From contig NZ_LT629777.1 of assembly GCF_900105475.1 (NCBI RefSeq), positions 5,518,001 through 5,582,000 on the forward strand: a stretch of 64,000 nt of DNA, written 5' to 3'. Below are positions 1 through 8,341 of the stretch, in pieces. Under the pieces are notes generated by a model, which worked only from the letters and a program-made list of their open reading frames with translations, did not search any database and was not told where the DNA came from. Positions within the stretch are counted from its first letter, which is position 1, and each line of letters begins with the position of its first letter. This DNA comes from Pseudomonas asplenii. GTDB taxonomy: Bacteria > Pseudomonadota > Gammaproteobacteria > Pseudomonadales > Pseudomonadaceae. A program made the translations under genes and the position numbers.

Positions 1-1
1 C

Positions 2-478
2 GATGCGCTGGTGCATGCGGCAGGATTCATGCGGACCGCGCCCCTGGGCGAGCTGAAGCTGGACGACGGCCAGGCTATGTGGCGCCTGCATGTGGAAGCG
101 GCCACGCAGTTGGTCGACCACTTGGCGGCGAAGCTCAGCGAGGGGGGAAGAATTGTCGTGATCGGCAGCAGAACCATGGCCGGCGCCGTGGGCCGTAGCC
201 AGTATGCCGCGACGAAGGCGGCACTGGTCGGGCTGGTACGCAGTTGGGCCATGGAACTGGCGCCAAGACGCATCACCGTCAACTTGATCGCACCAGGCGC
301 GACCGACACGCCAATGCTCCGTGACCCTCGCCGTATCGGTACGCCACCGGTCACGCCGCCACTCGGACGCTTCGTCAAACCCGAAGAGGTGGCAGCCTAT
401 ACCGCCTTCATTGTGGGCCCCGAGGCGGGCGCGGTCACCGGCCAGACTTTGCTGATCTGTGGCGGGGCGTCATTGTGA
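2..478 (+). CDS. SDR-family oxidoreductase, 3' part
   Basis: C-terminal part of a short-chain dehydrogenase/reductase; the reading frame is already open at the first bases of the window, so the cofactor-binding N-terminus lies outside. Visible family marks are LVHAAG (equivalent of the NNAG turn), VVIGSR with the catalytic serine, and YAATK with the Tyr-Lys pair. VNLIAPGATDTPM follows, and the protein ends with the usual TGQTLLICGGASL. The family catalyses NAD(P)(H)-dependent oxidation or reduction of alcohols and ketones in the cytoplasm; the substrate cannot be read. It stops 43 bases before the DeoR regulator start, so the two may be co-transcribed. Confidence 0.85.
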   Translation, partial: DALVHAAGFMRTAPLGELKLDDGQAMWRLHVEAATQLVDHLAAKLSEGGRIVVIGSRTMAGAVGRSQYAATKAALVGLVRSWAMELAPRRITVNLIAPGATDTPMLRDPRRIGTPPVTPPLGRFVKPEEVAAYTAFIVGPEAGAVTGQTLLICGGASL

Positions 479-521
479 GTTACAGTGCCCGATACCCCGC
501 TTGTCGCTGACCGGATACCGT

Positions 522-1304
522 ATGAAAGTAGCCAATCGCCGCCAGAACCTGCTCGATTTCATCCACGCCAATCCTAATGATGCCAATGTCGAAACGCTCT
601 GTGCGTTGCTGGGCGTATCGGAGGCTACCGTGCGCCGCGACCTTACGGCACTGGCCGAGCAAGGGCTGGTCATGCGCACGTATGGCGGCGCCTCTCATCT
701 CGGCGCGCGCGAGCCAGAATTGTCGCTGGAAGAACGCAGCAGCCAGTGCGCCGCCGAAAAAGCCCGGATTGCTCGCGCGGCCCTGGCGCATGTGCAGGAT
801 TTCGACACCGTCATGCTCGATGCGGGCACCAGTACCGCAGCGCTCGCCCGTTTGCTCAATGAGCGTCAAGGCCTGCATGTGATCACCAACAATCTTCTGG
901 CGATGCCGCATTTACGCTCGCTACCTGGGGGCAAGGTCACGTTGCTGGGTGGCGATTTGCGTACGGAAAGCATGTCGACCATGGGCCCCGCCGCGCTGGC
1001 CATGCTGGAGCGGCTGAGTGCCGACAAGGTTTTCGTCAGCGCCGATGGCGTGGTTGCCAACCGGGGCCTGTGCGAAGCGAGTGCAGAGCAGGCTTATCTG
1101 AAGGAAAAGATGCTGATGCAAGCCAGCGAAATATTCGTGCTTGCCGATGCCAGTAAGCTGGGACGTGATCACCAGCAATTCTGGGCTCCGCTGGAAGGAC
1201 GCTGGACCCTGATCACCGATGCGGCCACCGACGCCCAACTGCTGCCTTTCCAATCCTGTGGCCGGGTGAAGATTGAACAAGCGGTTCAGCGGCCCTGCCC
1301 CTGA
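522..1304 (+). CDS. DeoR-family transcriptional regulator
   Basis: A 260-residue DeoR/GlpR-type repressor. Residues about 22-52 form the winged helix-turn-helix (LCALLGVSEATVRRDLTAL), followed by the YGGA hinge typical of the family. The C-terminal sugar-phosphate sensor has LDAGTSTAAL, VITNNLL, the DKVFVSADGV stretch and VLADASKLG. I chose ATG at 522 because it starts at the conventional MKxxNRRQxLLDFI N-terminus; the frame is open upstream to 459 but that part overlaps the SDR gene. The preceding SDR gene is the likely partner. Such regulators usually respond to a phosphorylated sugar, but nothing here names the ligand. Confidence 0.9.
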   Translation: MKVANRRQNLLDFIHANPNDANVETLCALLGVSEATVRRDLTALAEQGLVMRTYGGASHLGAREPELSLEERSSQCAAEKARIARAALAHVQDFDTVMLDAGTSTAALARLLNERQGLHVITNNLLAMPHLRSLPGGKVTLLGGDLRTESMSTMGPAALAMLERLSADKVFVSADGVVANRGLCEASAEQAYLKEKMLMQASEIFVLADASKLGRDHQQFWAPLEGRWTLITDAATDAQLLPFQSCGRVKIEQAVQRPCP

Positions 1305-1402
1305 TAGCCTGCCAGCGGTGCCCCGTCCAATAGGACACACCTGCACGCTCGATTTAGCTATGCTAAGGCTCTTTTCGCGTGCAGCTTTTCATGGAATAGA
1401 GA

Positions 1403-2776
1403 ATGACCCAACGATCCGTAATCAATGCTTCCGTCAGCCCCAAGGGCAGTCTTGAAACCCTTTCCCAACGGGAAGTGCAGCAACTGAGCGAAGCCGGCTC
1501 CGGCAGTATCTACACACTGTTCCGCCAGTGCGCCCTGGCCATCCTCAACACCGGCGCGCATGTCGACAATGCCAAAACCATCCTCGAAGCCTACAAGGAC
1601 TTCGAAATCCGTATTCACCAGCAGGACCGTGGCGTGCGCCTGGAACTGCTCAATGCCCCGGCCGATGCCTTCGTCGATGGCGAGATGATTGCCAGCACCC
1701 GGGAAATGCTCTTCAGCGCCCTGCGTGACATCGTCTACACCGAGAACGAGCTGGGCAGCCAGCGCATCGACCTGGAAAGTTCCCAGGGCATCACCGACTA
1801 CGTCTTCCACCTGCTGCGCAACGCCCGCACCCTGCGCCCCGGCCTTGAGCCGAAGATGGTGGTGTGCTGGGGCGGCCACTCGATCAGCAGCGAGGAATAC
1901 CAGTACACCAAGAAGGTCGGCCATGAGCTGGGCCTGCGCAGCCTGGATATCTGCACCGGCTGCGGCCCGGGCGTGATGAAGGGGCCGATGAAAGGCGCAA
2001 CCATCTCCCACGCCAAGCAACGCATCACCACCGGTCGCTACCTGGGCCTGACTGAACCGGGCATCATCGCCGCCGAGGCGCCGAACCCGATCGTCAACGA
2101 ACTGGTGATCATGCCCGACATCGAGAAACGCCTGGAGGCGTTCGTGCGGGTCGGCCACGGCATCATCATCTTCCCGGGCGGTGCCGGTACGGCGGAAGAG
2201 TTCCTCTACCTGCTGGGCATCCTGATGCACCCGGACAACCGCGACCTGCCATTCCCGGTGATCCTCACCGGTCCGAAGAGCGCCGAAGCCTATCTGCAAC
2301 AGTTGCACGCCTTCGTCGGTGCGACCCTGGGCGAAGCGGCGTACCAGCACTACCAGATCATCATCGACGACCCGGCGCAGGTCGCCCGGGAAATGGCCCT
2401 GGGCCTCAAGGCGGTCAAGCAGTTCCGCCGCGAACGCAACGACGCCTTCCATTTCAACTGGCTGCTGAAGATCGACGAGGGCTTCCAGCACCCGTTCGAC
2501 CCGACCCATGCCGCCATGTCCAGCCTCAAACTGCACCGCAACCAGCCGGCCCACGAACTGGCGGCCAACCTGCGCCGGGCGTTTTCCGGGATCGTCGCGG
2601 GCAACGTCAAGGACAAGGGCATTCGCCTGATCGAGGAGCACGGCCCCTACGAAATCCACGGCGATGCCGAGATCATGCAGCCGCTGGACAAACTGCTGCA
2701 GGCCTTCGTCGCGCAACACCGGATGAAACTGCCGGGCGGCGCGGCGTACGAGCCGTGCTACCGGGTCGTCAGCTAA
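1403..2776 (+). CDS. ppnN: Nucleotide 5'-monophosphate nucleosidase PpnN (LOG family)
   Basis: A 457-residue PpnN/YgdH protein, close to the usual length of about 454. It cleaves purine and pyrimidine nucleoside monophosphates to base and ribose 5-phosphate; in E. coli the enzyme is stimulated by (p)ppGpp. Residues 1-140 match the PpnN-specific N-terminal domain. The LOG Rossmann core carries CWGGHSI near 155, TGCGPGVMKGPMKGA at 185-199 and the signature PGGAGTAEE at 258-266. A C-terminal domain with the family end (EPCYRV) is complete. The gene stands alone, with AATAGAGA upstream of the start as a weak ribosome site. Confidence 0.93.
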   Translation: MTQRSVINASVSPKGSLETLSQREVQQLSEAGSGSIYTLFRQCALAILNTGAHVDNAKTILEAYKDFEIRIHQQDRGVRLELLNAPADAFVDGEMIASTREMLFSALRDIVYTENELGSQRIDLESSQGITDYVFHLLRNARTLRPGLEPKMVVCWGGHSISSEEYQYTKKVGHELGLRSLDICTGCGPGVMKGPMKGATISHAKQRITTGRYLGLTEPGIIAAEAPNPIVNELVIMPDIEKRLEAFVRVGHGIIIFPGGAGTAEEFLYLLGILMHPDNRDLPFPVILTGPKSAEAYLQQLHAFVGATLGEAAYQHYQIIIDDPAQVAREMALGLKAVKQFRRERNDAFHFNWLLKIDEGFQHPFDPTHAAMSSLKLHRNQPAHELAANLRRAFSGIVAGNVKDKGIRLIEEHGPYEIHGDAEIMQPLDKLLQAFVAQHRMKLPGGAAYEPCYRVVS

Positions 2777-2793
2777 GCGCCCACGCTGGAGTC

Positions 2794-2822
2794 CTTGCCC
2801 ATCGCGCTCGACGGTGGGCAAG
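2794..2822. terminator. Stem-loop after ppnN
   Basis: An 11-bp near-perfect inverted repeat (CTTGCCCATCG with CGGTGGGCAAG, one G-T pair) lies 18 bases past the ppnN stop. It has no T-run after it, so it may be a weak or Rho-assisted terminator or only an mRNA-stabilising hairpin. Confidence 0.4.
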
Positions 2823-2996
2823 ACCTCACCTTCACCGGCTTCAATCAGGTTTGCAGCGCCTTTCCATGAGGGTGCTGGCAATCCCTGTCGCAACTAGCTG
2901 TAGGAAATCTCGACGGCCTGGCTCCAGCGATTGGAGGCCAGGGGAAAAACCACCATTATTGACCCTCCCACCGTTGACATCGGGAGAGCTGATTCC

Positions 2997-3338
2997 GTGA
3001 ACACCCCTCTGCATTACAAAGGCTATTACGGTTCCATAGAGGCCTGCATCGAAGACTACTGCCTGGCCGGCAAACTTCAGTTCATTCGCGCGCTGGTGAA
3101 CTATCAAGGCCAGACCGTGGCAGAGCTGGAAGCCGCGTTCAAAGAGGCCGTGGACGACTATCTCGAGACCTGCCAGCAGTTGAAGCAGGCTCCCGAAATA
3201 CCGTGCAAGGGCTCATTCAATGTTCGGGTCGGCCATGACCTGCATCTGGCTGCGGCCGTGAGCGCCAGCCGACAGAACGTGACACTCAATGACCTGACCC
3301 GCCAGGCGCTCAGCGAGTATCTGCAGCGTCGCGCCTGA
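2997..3338 (+). CDS. HicB-like antitoxin, apparently orphan
   Basis: A 113-residue protein with HicB layout: an N-terminal degenerate RNase H-like domain (LHYKGYYGSIEA at residues 3-14, AELEAAFKEAVDDYLE near 42-57) and a C-terminal ribbon-helix-helix-like part (about residues 72-113, VRVGHDLHLAAAVSASRQ). In the family HicB neutralises the small HicA mRNA-cleaving toxin and represses the operon. I chose GTG at 2997 because GGGAGAG sits about 10 bases before it; the open frame continues to 2931 without a better site. No HicA-like frame of about 60 codons lies on either side, since ppnN is upstream and a methyltransferase converges from downstream. Confidence 0.8.
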   Translation: MNTPLHYKGYYGSIEACIEDYCLAGKLQFIRALVNYQGQTVAELEAAFKEAVDDYLETCQQLKQAPEIPCKGSFNVRVGHDLHLAAAVSASRQNVTLNDLTRQALSEYLQRRA

Positions 3339-3350
3339 CCCAATCGCCGA

Positions 3351-4118
3351 TCAGCGACTCGCCACCACGAACAGGCGTGGGAACGGCAGCAGCACGCTGC
3401 CATCGGGCAATGCCGGATAGGCTTCGCTGATAGCCGCCAGGTAGCGCTCCAGGTAGGCGGCTTTTTCAGCCTCGTCCAGTGGCGCCAGGTAGGGCCGCAA
3501 GGCGGAACCCTTGAACCACTCAACGACCGCATCATGGCCGCCGGCCAATGGATGGTGGTAAGTGGTGCGCCAGACATCCACACTTGCGCAGTGCGGTTTC
3601 AGCAGTTCGTAGTAGAACGTCGCATCATGCCGCGGTGGATGCCGTACCGCGCCGATCTTCGCGGCCCAGGGGCCCTCTGCCGCCACCTCCCGTGCCAACC
3701 GGTGGGAGGGTTCCTGCATGTTGTCGGGAGTCTGCACCGCCAGGCTGCCGCCACCTGCCAATCGGCTCACCAAGCGCGGATACAGGCTGGCATGATCCGG
3801 CAGCCATTGCAGCGAGGCGTTAGCGAGAATCACATCGAACGTCTGCTCCGGGTTCCAGGTGGCGATATCGGCCAGTTCGAAACTCAAGCCGGGCAAGCGC
3901 GACCGGGCACTGACGAGCATGTCGTCGGAACTGTCCAGACCGGTGACCCGCGCCTCGGGAAAGCGCTCGGCCAGCACTTCAGTGGAGTTGCCGGGTCCGC
4001 ATCCCAGGTCGACCGCCACCTGCACGCTACGGGTCGGGATCGCCGCCACCAGATCACGCACAGGGCGGGTGCGTTCGGCTTCGAAAGTTGAATATTGCTT
4101 GGCTGACCAGGTCATCAT
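3351..4118 (-). CDS. tam: Trans-aconitate 2-methyltransferase-like enzyme
   Basis: A 255-residue class I SAM-dependent methyltransferase with the length and order of Tam. It starts with the MTWSAKQYSTFEAERTRP stretch, then motif I DLGCGPGN (about residues 36-43), ADIATW and ANASLQWLPDH (post-I motifs), and the Tam-like PPRHDATFYYELLKP region. Tam methylates trans-aconitate, an inhibitor of aconitase, to its monomethyl ester. Two adjacent ATGs (4118 and 4115) are possible starts. It is divergent from a LysR gene with a 99-bp gap, which suggests control by that regulator. Other small-acid methyltransferases are possible. Confidence 0.8.
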   Translation of the reverse strand: MMTWSAKQYSTFEAERTRPVRDLVAAIPTRSVQVAVDLGCGPGNSTEVLAERFPEARVTGLDSSDDMLVSARSRLPGLSFELADIATWNPEQTFDVILANASLQWLPDHASLYPRLVSRLAGGGSLAVQTPDNMQEPSHRLAREVAAEGPWAAKIGAVRHPPRHDATFYYELLKPHCASVDVWRTTYHHPLAGGHDAVVEWFKGSALRPYLAPLDEAEKAAYLERYLAAISEAYPALPDGSVLLPFPRLFVVASR

Positions 4119-4217
4119 GCTTCCTCTTGTATTCAGGGAGTGCGCACAGCGTAGGTCTTGCAAAGCATGATGACAAATGCCAATAATGACGCACTGCCAT
4201 ACCTTCAAGGTATTGAA

Positions 4218-5126
4218 ATGCTCGAATTGCGTCGCCTGCAGGCGTTTGTCGCCATCGTCGAAGAAGGCCACATCACCCGGGCGGCCGAACGCCTGCACAT
4301 GCAACAACCGCCCCTGACCCGCCTGTTGCAGAAGCTCGAAGCCGAGATGGGCGTCGCCCTGATGGAGCGCCTGCCCCGCGGTGTACGCCCGACCAGCGCC
4401 GGCCTGGCGTTGCTGGAAGAGGCCCGGGAACTGCTGGCACGCGCCGAGGCGGTAGCCGAGGTGGTCCGTCGCGCCGCGCGTGGCGAACAAGGCCGTCTCG
4501 GTATCGGCTTTACCAGCTCGGCAGCGCTGCATCCGTTCGTGCCTGGAGTGCTGCGACACTTTCGCGAAGCGTTTGGCGGTGTCTCCGTGGCCCTGGAGGA
4601 GGCCGGCACTGGCGAGTTGATCGATGCGCTGGTGCATGAGCGCCTGGATGCGGCGTTCGTGCGTTCGCCCTTGAGCGGTACCCCCAACCTGCAGGCCGAA
4701 CCGATCCTGACCGAACCCATGTTGCTGGCGCTGCCGATGGACCATCCGCTGGCGCAGGACGCCCACACGGCTCTGCCGCTGTCGGCCCTCGCGGGCGAAG
4801 CCTTCGTGCTGTATCGACGTCGGGTCGGGCTGGGGCTGTACGACGCCATCCTGGTGGCCTGCCGAGAGGCGGGCTTCAGCCCCCGGGTGATCCAGGAAGC
4901 CCCCCGCATGGCCGCGACTTTGAGCCTGGTCGCCGCAGGGCTCGGCCTCTCCATCGTCCCCGCCTCGATGCAACGCCTGCGCGGCGATGGCATTGCCTAC
5001 CGCCCCCTGGCCGAATGTCCGGGACTGATCGCGCCGCTGCACCTGGCAACCCGGGTGGGCGACAGCTCATCGGTCCTGCAACGCTTTCGCGAACTGGTCA
5101 CCCAGGCGGCCGCAGCCGAACACTGA
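4218..5126 (+). CDS. LysR-family transcriptional regulator
   Basis: A 302-residue LysR regulator. The N-terminal helix-turn-helix reads HITRAAERLHMQQPPLTRLLQKLEAEMG, the BenM/CatM-like form with a QQPPLTR recognition helix. The C-terminal periplasmic-binding-like sensor follows from about residue 90 (LGIGFTSSAA, LALPMDHPLA, LSIVPAS). The start at 4218 matches the standard MLELRRLQAFV N-terminus; an in-frame ATG 60 bases upstream adds an atypical extension. It faces the tam-like methyltransferase and probably controls it. The relation to aromatic-acid regulators is by sequence flavour only. Confidence 0.88.
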   Translation: MLELRRLQAFVAIVEEGHITRAAERLHMQQPPLTRLLQKLEAEMGVALMERLPRGVRPTSAGLALLEEARELLARAEAVAEVVRRAARGEQGRLGIGFTSSAALHPFVPGVLRHFREAFGGVSVALEEAGTGELIDALVHERLDAAFVRSPLSGTPNLQAEPILTEPMLLALPMDHPLAQDAHTALPLSALAGEAFVLYRRRVGLGLYDAILVACREAGFSPRVIQEAPRMAATLSLVAAGLGLSIVPASMQRLRGDGIAYRPLAECPGLIAPLHLATRVGDSSSVLQRFRELVTQAAAAEH

Positions 5127-5134
5127 GGTTCCCC

Positions 5135-5404
5135 TCAATGCACTCGCCCGCCCCCAAATGACCACTCATCCGCCGCCGTGGTGGTGATCACCACCATCAC
5201 ATCCTCCGGGTACAGCCGCAACGCCCTTGGGGCGATGCTTGGAGATTGACAAACCCGACGCCAACTCTTAAAACTGAAATCCTTATCCAGGGTGTAAACA
5301 AATATGTCCGCAACGCTCAACACTTTCGCTACCGCCGCTGGCTTGAACGCCAAGGTTGTCGCGTGCGTTGCGTTTGCCCCTAAATCGAAGAAACAGTCGC
5401 TCAT
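5135..5404 (-). CDS. Hypothetical small protein
   Basis: A frame of 89 residues from ATG 5404 (MSDCFFDLGANATHATT) with a plausible folded composition, including an IFVYTLDKDFSFKSW stretch and an ITTTAADEWSFGG end. I do not recognise a domain. No clear ribosome site precedes the ATG, and the frame is open further upstream to 5515, where it would overlap the dapA-like gene. It converges on the LysR gene with an 8-bp gap and is divergent from the dapA-like gene. The codon pattern looks coding, but this is a tentative call. Confidence 0.5.
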   Translation of the reverse strand: MSDCFFDLGANATHATTLAFKPAAVAKVLSVADIFVYTLDKDFSFKSWRRVCQSPSIAPRALRLYPEDVMVVITTTAADEWSFGGGRVH

Positions 5405-5532
5405 GTGACCGGGGCGCGCTGTCCCGTCAGATGAGCTGACAGGACATTGAGCGCGACGGACACCCTCCCTCCTCCCAACTTCCTTGCATGCTTCTGACGG
5501 TGACGAAACGGTCAACCATCAGGAGAAAGTTC

Positions 5533-6408
5533 ATGTCATCGTTTCAAGGTATCTGGGTTCCCCTCGTCACGCCGTTCATCAACCAGGCCGTCGACTTCGT
5601 CGCTCTGCGCCGGTTGGCCCGCCATCTGCTGGAAAGCGGCGTCGACGGTCTCGTCGTCTGCGGGACCACCGGGGAAGCCGCTGCGCTGGGCAAACACGAA
5701 CAACTGGCGGTACTCGATGCCGTGCTCGAAGTGGCCGCGCCCCACCAGGTAGTCATGGGCCTGGCTGGCAACAACCTGAGCGAGCTGCTGCAGTTCCAAA
5801 GCGAAATACTCAGACGCCCGGTCGCCGGCCTGCTGGTGCCCCCGCCCTATTATATCCGCCCCTCCCAAGCCGGCCTGCAGGCGTTTTTCAAGACCGTTGC
5901 CGACGCCTCCAGCGTACCGCTGATTCTCTACGACATTCCCTATCGCACCGGGGTGAGCTTCGAACAGGCAACGCTGCTCGACATCGTCGCCCATGAAAAT
6001 ATCGTCGCCATCAAGGACTGCGGCGGCAACCTGAACAACACCCTGGCGCTGTTGGCCAGCGGCAAGGTCGATGTGCTGTGTGGCGAGGACAACCAGCTCT
6101 TCAATGCCCTGTGCCTGGGCGCCACCGGGGCGATTGCCGCTTCAGCGCACATTCATCCCGAGTTGTTTGTGCAGTTGCACCGGCAAGTGCGGGACCAGCA
6201 GCTCGCTGCCGCCAGAACCACCTTCTTCCAACTGACCCCGTTGATTCAAACCCTGTTCGCCGAACCCAATCCCGCTCCCGTGAAAAGCGTCCTGGCCCTG
6301 CAGGGGCTGATCCGCGACGAACTGCGCGCGCCCATGCTCGCCAGCAGCGGTGCCCTGGTCGAGCGTCTGCAAGGCATTCTGGCGGCACTCAAGCAGGTCA
6401 GTCGCTGA
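5533..6408 (+). CDS. dapA: DapA-family aldolase (4-hydroxy-tetrahydrodipicolinate synthase-like)
   Basis: A 291-residue Schiff-base aldolase of the DapA family, the same length as E. coli DapA and with catalytic residues at the same numbers. These are GTTGE at 44-48 (Thr44, Thr45), Tyr107, Tyr133 in YDIPYRTG, Arg138, and the Schiff-base lysine Lys161 in AIKDCGG. DapA condenses pyruvate with aspartate semialdehyde on the lysine/peptidoglycan pathway. The start at 5533 follows AGGAGA at a good distance. It is probably a second copy or a paralog for another oxo-acid, because no lysine-pathway or bamC-type neighbour is present. With all DapA residues kept, true DapA activity is likely but untested. 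Confidence 0.82.
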   Translation: MSSFQGIWVPLVTPFINQAVDFVALRRLARHLLESGVDGLVVCGTTGEAAALGKHEQLAVLDAVLEVAAPHQVVMGLAGNNLSELLQFQSEILRRPVAGLLVPPPYYIRPSQAGLQAFFKTVADASSVPLILYDIPYRTGVSFEQATLLDIVAHENIVAIKDCGGNLNNTLALLASGKVDVLCGEDNQLFNALCLGATGAIAASAHIHPELFVQLHRQVRDQQLAAARTTFFQLTPLIQTLFAEPNPAPVKSVLALQGLIRDELRAPMLASSGALVERLQGILAALKQVSR

Positions 6409-6599
6409 CGTCGTGAGTGGTGAGTCCATTTGCAATGGTGTGCGCCTCCATGAATTTGATCCACTCCGGCATGACCCCTATGCTTGTTTGAAGAACGTGC
6501 TCACGCGCCTGCCAGCACAGCGGGCGAGTGAGATTTACGGTCTGCTGCCGCATGAATAGATGCCGGCTTGGCTACACAATCCAAGCGCTGCTTGCTCTC

Positions 6600-6986
6600 T
6601 CAGCGACCGATGACCCCGAGGTGGGTAAACGTGAAACCTTGTGGCGACTTCAGACCGTAGCCCAGCATTCGGTCGAAGCCCGCATGGGCGAGCCACAGAG
6701 CACCCACCGCAGCGAGCGCAGGCATCGCCCCTATCAATCCGGCCGCGAGCAAAGCGGCACCAACGCCATACAAATGAAGGGTGTTATAACAATAAGCGCC
6801 CACCTTCGGCCCTAATGCATAACCCAGAATGCTCAAGTCGGGCATGAAAAAAATCACCAACGCCGTCCACCAGGTGAAGTCATGACCGGCCTGCCAAAAG
6901 AGCAGAACGCCGGTCACCCATAAAAGCCCGCCCTCCACACGTTGCCATGGAACGGTATGCGGTGCCGATGGCGCTAAATGAGACAT
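6600..6986 (-). CDS. DUF4260-type small membrane protein
   Basis: A 128-residue integral membrane protein resembling the DUF4260 family. About four hydrophobic segments are visible (GGLLWVTGVLLFW, TALVIFFMPDLSILGYALG, VGAALLAAGLIGAMP, LAAVGALWLAHAGFDR), ending in DRMLGYGLKSPQGFTFTHLG, which is typical of the family. Function is unknown. The start at 6986 has GGAG about 8 bases before it on the minus strand. It is divergent from a LysR gene with an 87-bp gap that contains an inverted repeat, so it is the likely target of that regulator. Confidence 0.8.
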   Translation of the reverse strand: MSHLAPSAPHTVPWQRVEGGLLWVTGVLLFWQAGHDFTWWTALVIFFMPDLSILGYALGPKVGAYCYNTLHLYGVGAALLAAGLIGAMPALAAVGALWLAHAGFDRMLGYGLKSPQGFTFTHLGVIGR

Positions 6987-7039
6987 GAAAGTTCTCCAGG
7001 GATTGAGCCTTCCATTCTGTTCGATACACCGATAAAGCA

Positions 7040-7055
7040 TGATCGTCTAAGATCA
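7040..7055. promoter_or_regulatory. Candidate LysR operator between DUF4260 gene and LysR gene
   Basis: The sequence TGATCGTCTAAGATCA is a 5-bp perfect inverted repeat (TGATC / GATCA) with a 6-base spacer. It sits 19 bp before the LysR start and 54 bp before the divergent DUF4260 gene. Position and symmetry suit an autoregulatory LysR site, though the spacing is not the standard T-N11-A. Confidence 0.35.
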
Positions 7056-7073
7056 CATACTTGCCATACAAAA

Positions 7074-7982
7074 ATGGATAGTCTTGTGATTCAACGCGAA
7101 CCCAGCTGGGAATGGTATCGGACGTTTCTGGCCGTGCTCGAAACCGGCTCATTGTCGGCTGCCGGACGGGCAATGGGCATCAGTCAACCAACCGCTGGAC
7201 GGCACATTGATGGCCTTGAATCCGCTCTGGCACTGAAACTGTTTACCCGTTCATCAGATGGCTTCAGCCCCACCAGCGCTGCTTATGAAATCGCGCCCTA
7301 TGCCGTCAATCTCGCGGCCATGTCGGCCGCCTTATTGCGCAAGGCCAGTGAAGGCAACAGCCATGTCCGTGGGACGGTGCGGCTGACCGTCAGCGAGGTG
7401 ATTGGCGTTGAAGTATTGCCGCCAATTCTGTCGACATTGCGCAAGCAACACCCTGAGCTTGTGGTAGAGCTGATTCTTTCCAATCAGGTTGATGACTTGC
7501 TGCGCCGAGACGCAGATATCGCGGTTCGGATGCACAGGCCCAGTCAAAATGCGCTCATAGCCAGACAGGTCGGCGCTATAGAGGTCGGGCTGTATGCCCA
7601 TCGCAGTTACCTGGAAACTCGCGCAAGCCCCAATACACTGGAAGATCTGGTCAGCCACACCCTGATTGGCTTCGACCGAGAGAGCGCCTTTATCCGCGGA
7701 TTCCTCAAGCAGTTTCCGATATTTGCACGAGAGCGCCTGGCGTTTCGCGCCGACAGTGACCTTGCACAATTGGCAGCCATGCGCGCCGGCTTCGGAATTG
7801 TTGTATGCCAATCGGCAGTTGCCGCCCGCGACTCAGCGTTGATTCGGGTCCTTCCCTCGGCATTCTCACTGCATATGGATACATGGGTCGCGATGCATGA
7901 AGACCTGCGTAACAGCGCTCGCTGCCAGGTTACGTTCAATGCCATCGCCCAAGGGTTACGCGAATACTCGCAGAACAACTAG
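7074..7982 (+). CDS. LysR-family transcriptional regulator
   Basis: A 302-residue LysR protein. The DNA-binding segment is WEWYRTFLAVLETGSLSAAGRAMGISQPTAGRHIDGLE, and the sensor domain runs from about residue 95 (GTVRLTVSEVIGVEVLPP). The WxxxRTFLAV start with two Trp residues is common in the subgroup that controls adjacent small membrane-protein genes. I chose ATG 7074 (MDSLVIQ); the frame is open to 6978 but that extension would cover the shared promoter. It is divergent from the DUF4260 gene. Confidence 0.87.
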   Translation: MDSLVIQREPSWEWYRTFLAVLETGSLSAAGRAMGISQPTAGRHIDGLESALALKLFTRSSDGFSPTSAAYEIAPYAVNLAAMSAALLRKASEGNSHVRGTVRLTVSEVIGVEVLPPILSTLRKQHPELVVELILSNQVDDLLRRDADIAVRMHRPSQNALIARQVGAIEVGLYAHRSYLETRASPNTLEDLVSHTLIGFDRESAFIRGFLKQFPIFARERLAFRADSDLAQLAAMRAGFGIVVCQSAVAARDSALIRVLPSAFSLHMDTWVAMHEDLRNSARCQVTFNAIAQGLREYSQNN

Positions 7983-8128
7983 AGGCTTAAAGAGCGCGCG
8001 CATCAGTCATGGCAACGCCATGAGCTGGGCCTTGCGGGTGACGCAGCCACCTGGGGCGTGCGCGTCGAGCCCCGGCACCTGCGACGAAACGGCGCTGTCC
8101 CCTACAGCGGATTGACCCGTTAAAAAAA

Positions 8129-8174
8129 CCACCATATAGTGTGCCGACTCAAAGAAAAACACTACATGATGTGC
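8129..8174. promoter_or_regulatory. Pair of NrdR-like boxes upstream of nrdB
   Basis: Two AT-rich palindromes with NrdR-box form are present: CACCATATAGTG centred at about 8135.5 and CACTACATGATGTG centred at about 8166.5. The centres are 31 bp apart, the three-helical-turn spacing known for tandem NrdR boxes. NrdR is the ATP/dATP-sensing repressor of ribonucleotide reductase operons. They lie about 170-210 bp before the nrdB start. Confidence 0.7.
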
Positions 8175-8202
8175 CACGCTTCTCCTACGGCACCTATCAT
8201 CA

Positions 8203-8299
8203 CCCTGGCTCACCAGGGTTTGCCGATTGCCTGCTTGTGCTGTGAATCCTGTTGAACGGGAGTTCCAAACACGTGTCTACCTGCCTGATCAAAAGGCAG
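8203..8299 (+). other. Two hairpins in the nrdB leader
   Basis: CCCTGG-CTCA-CCAGGG at 8203-8218 and CTGCCT-gatcaaa-AGGCAG at 8281-8299 are perfect 6-bp stems between the NrdR-like boxes and nrdB. They could shape the leader mRNA. Neither has a T-run, so they are not obvious terminators. Confidence 0.4.
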
Positions 8300-8341
8300 T
8301 GAACCAGGCCTACAAACACCCCTATTTACAAGGAATATCCG

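Noticed and set aside
1358..2893. A 511-codon minus-strand frame across ppnN
   Set aside because: Antisense shadow of ppnN with low-complexity composition and no recognisable domain or ribosome site.
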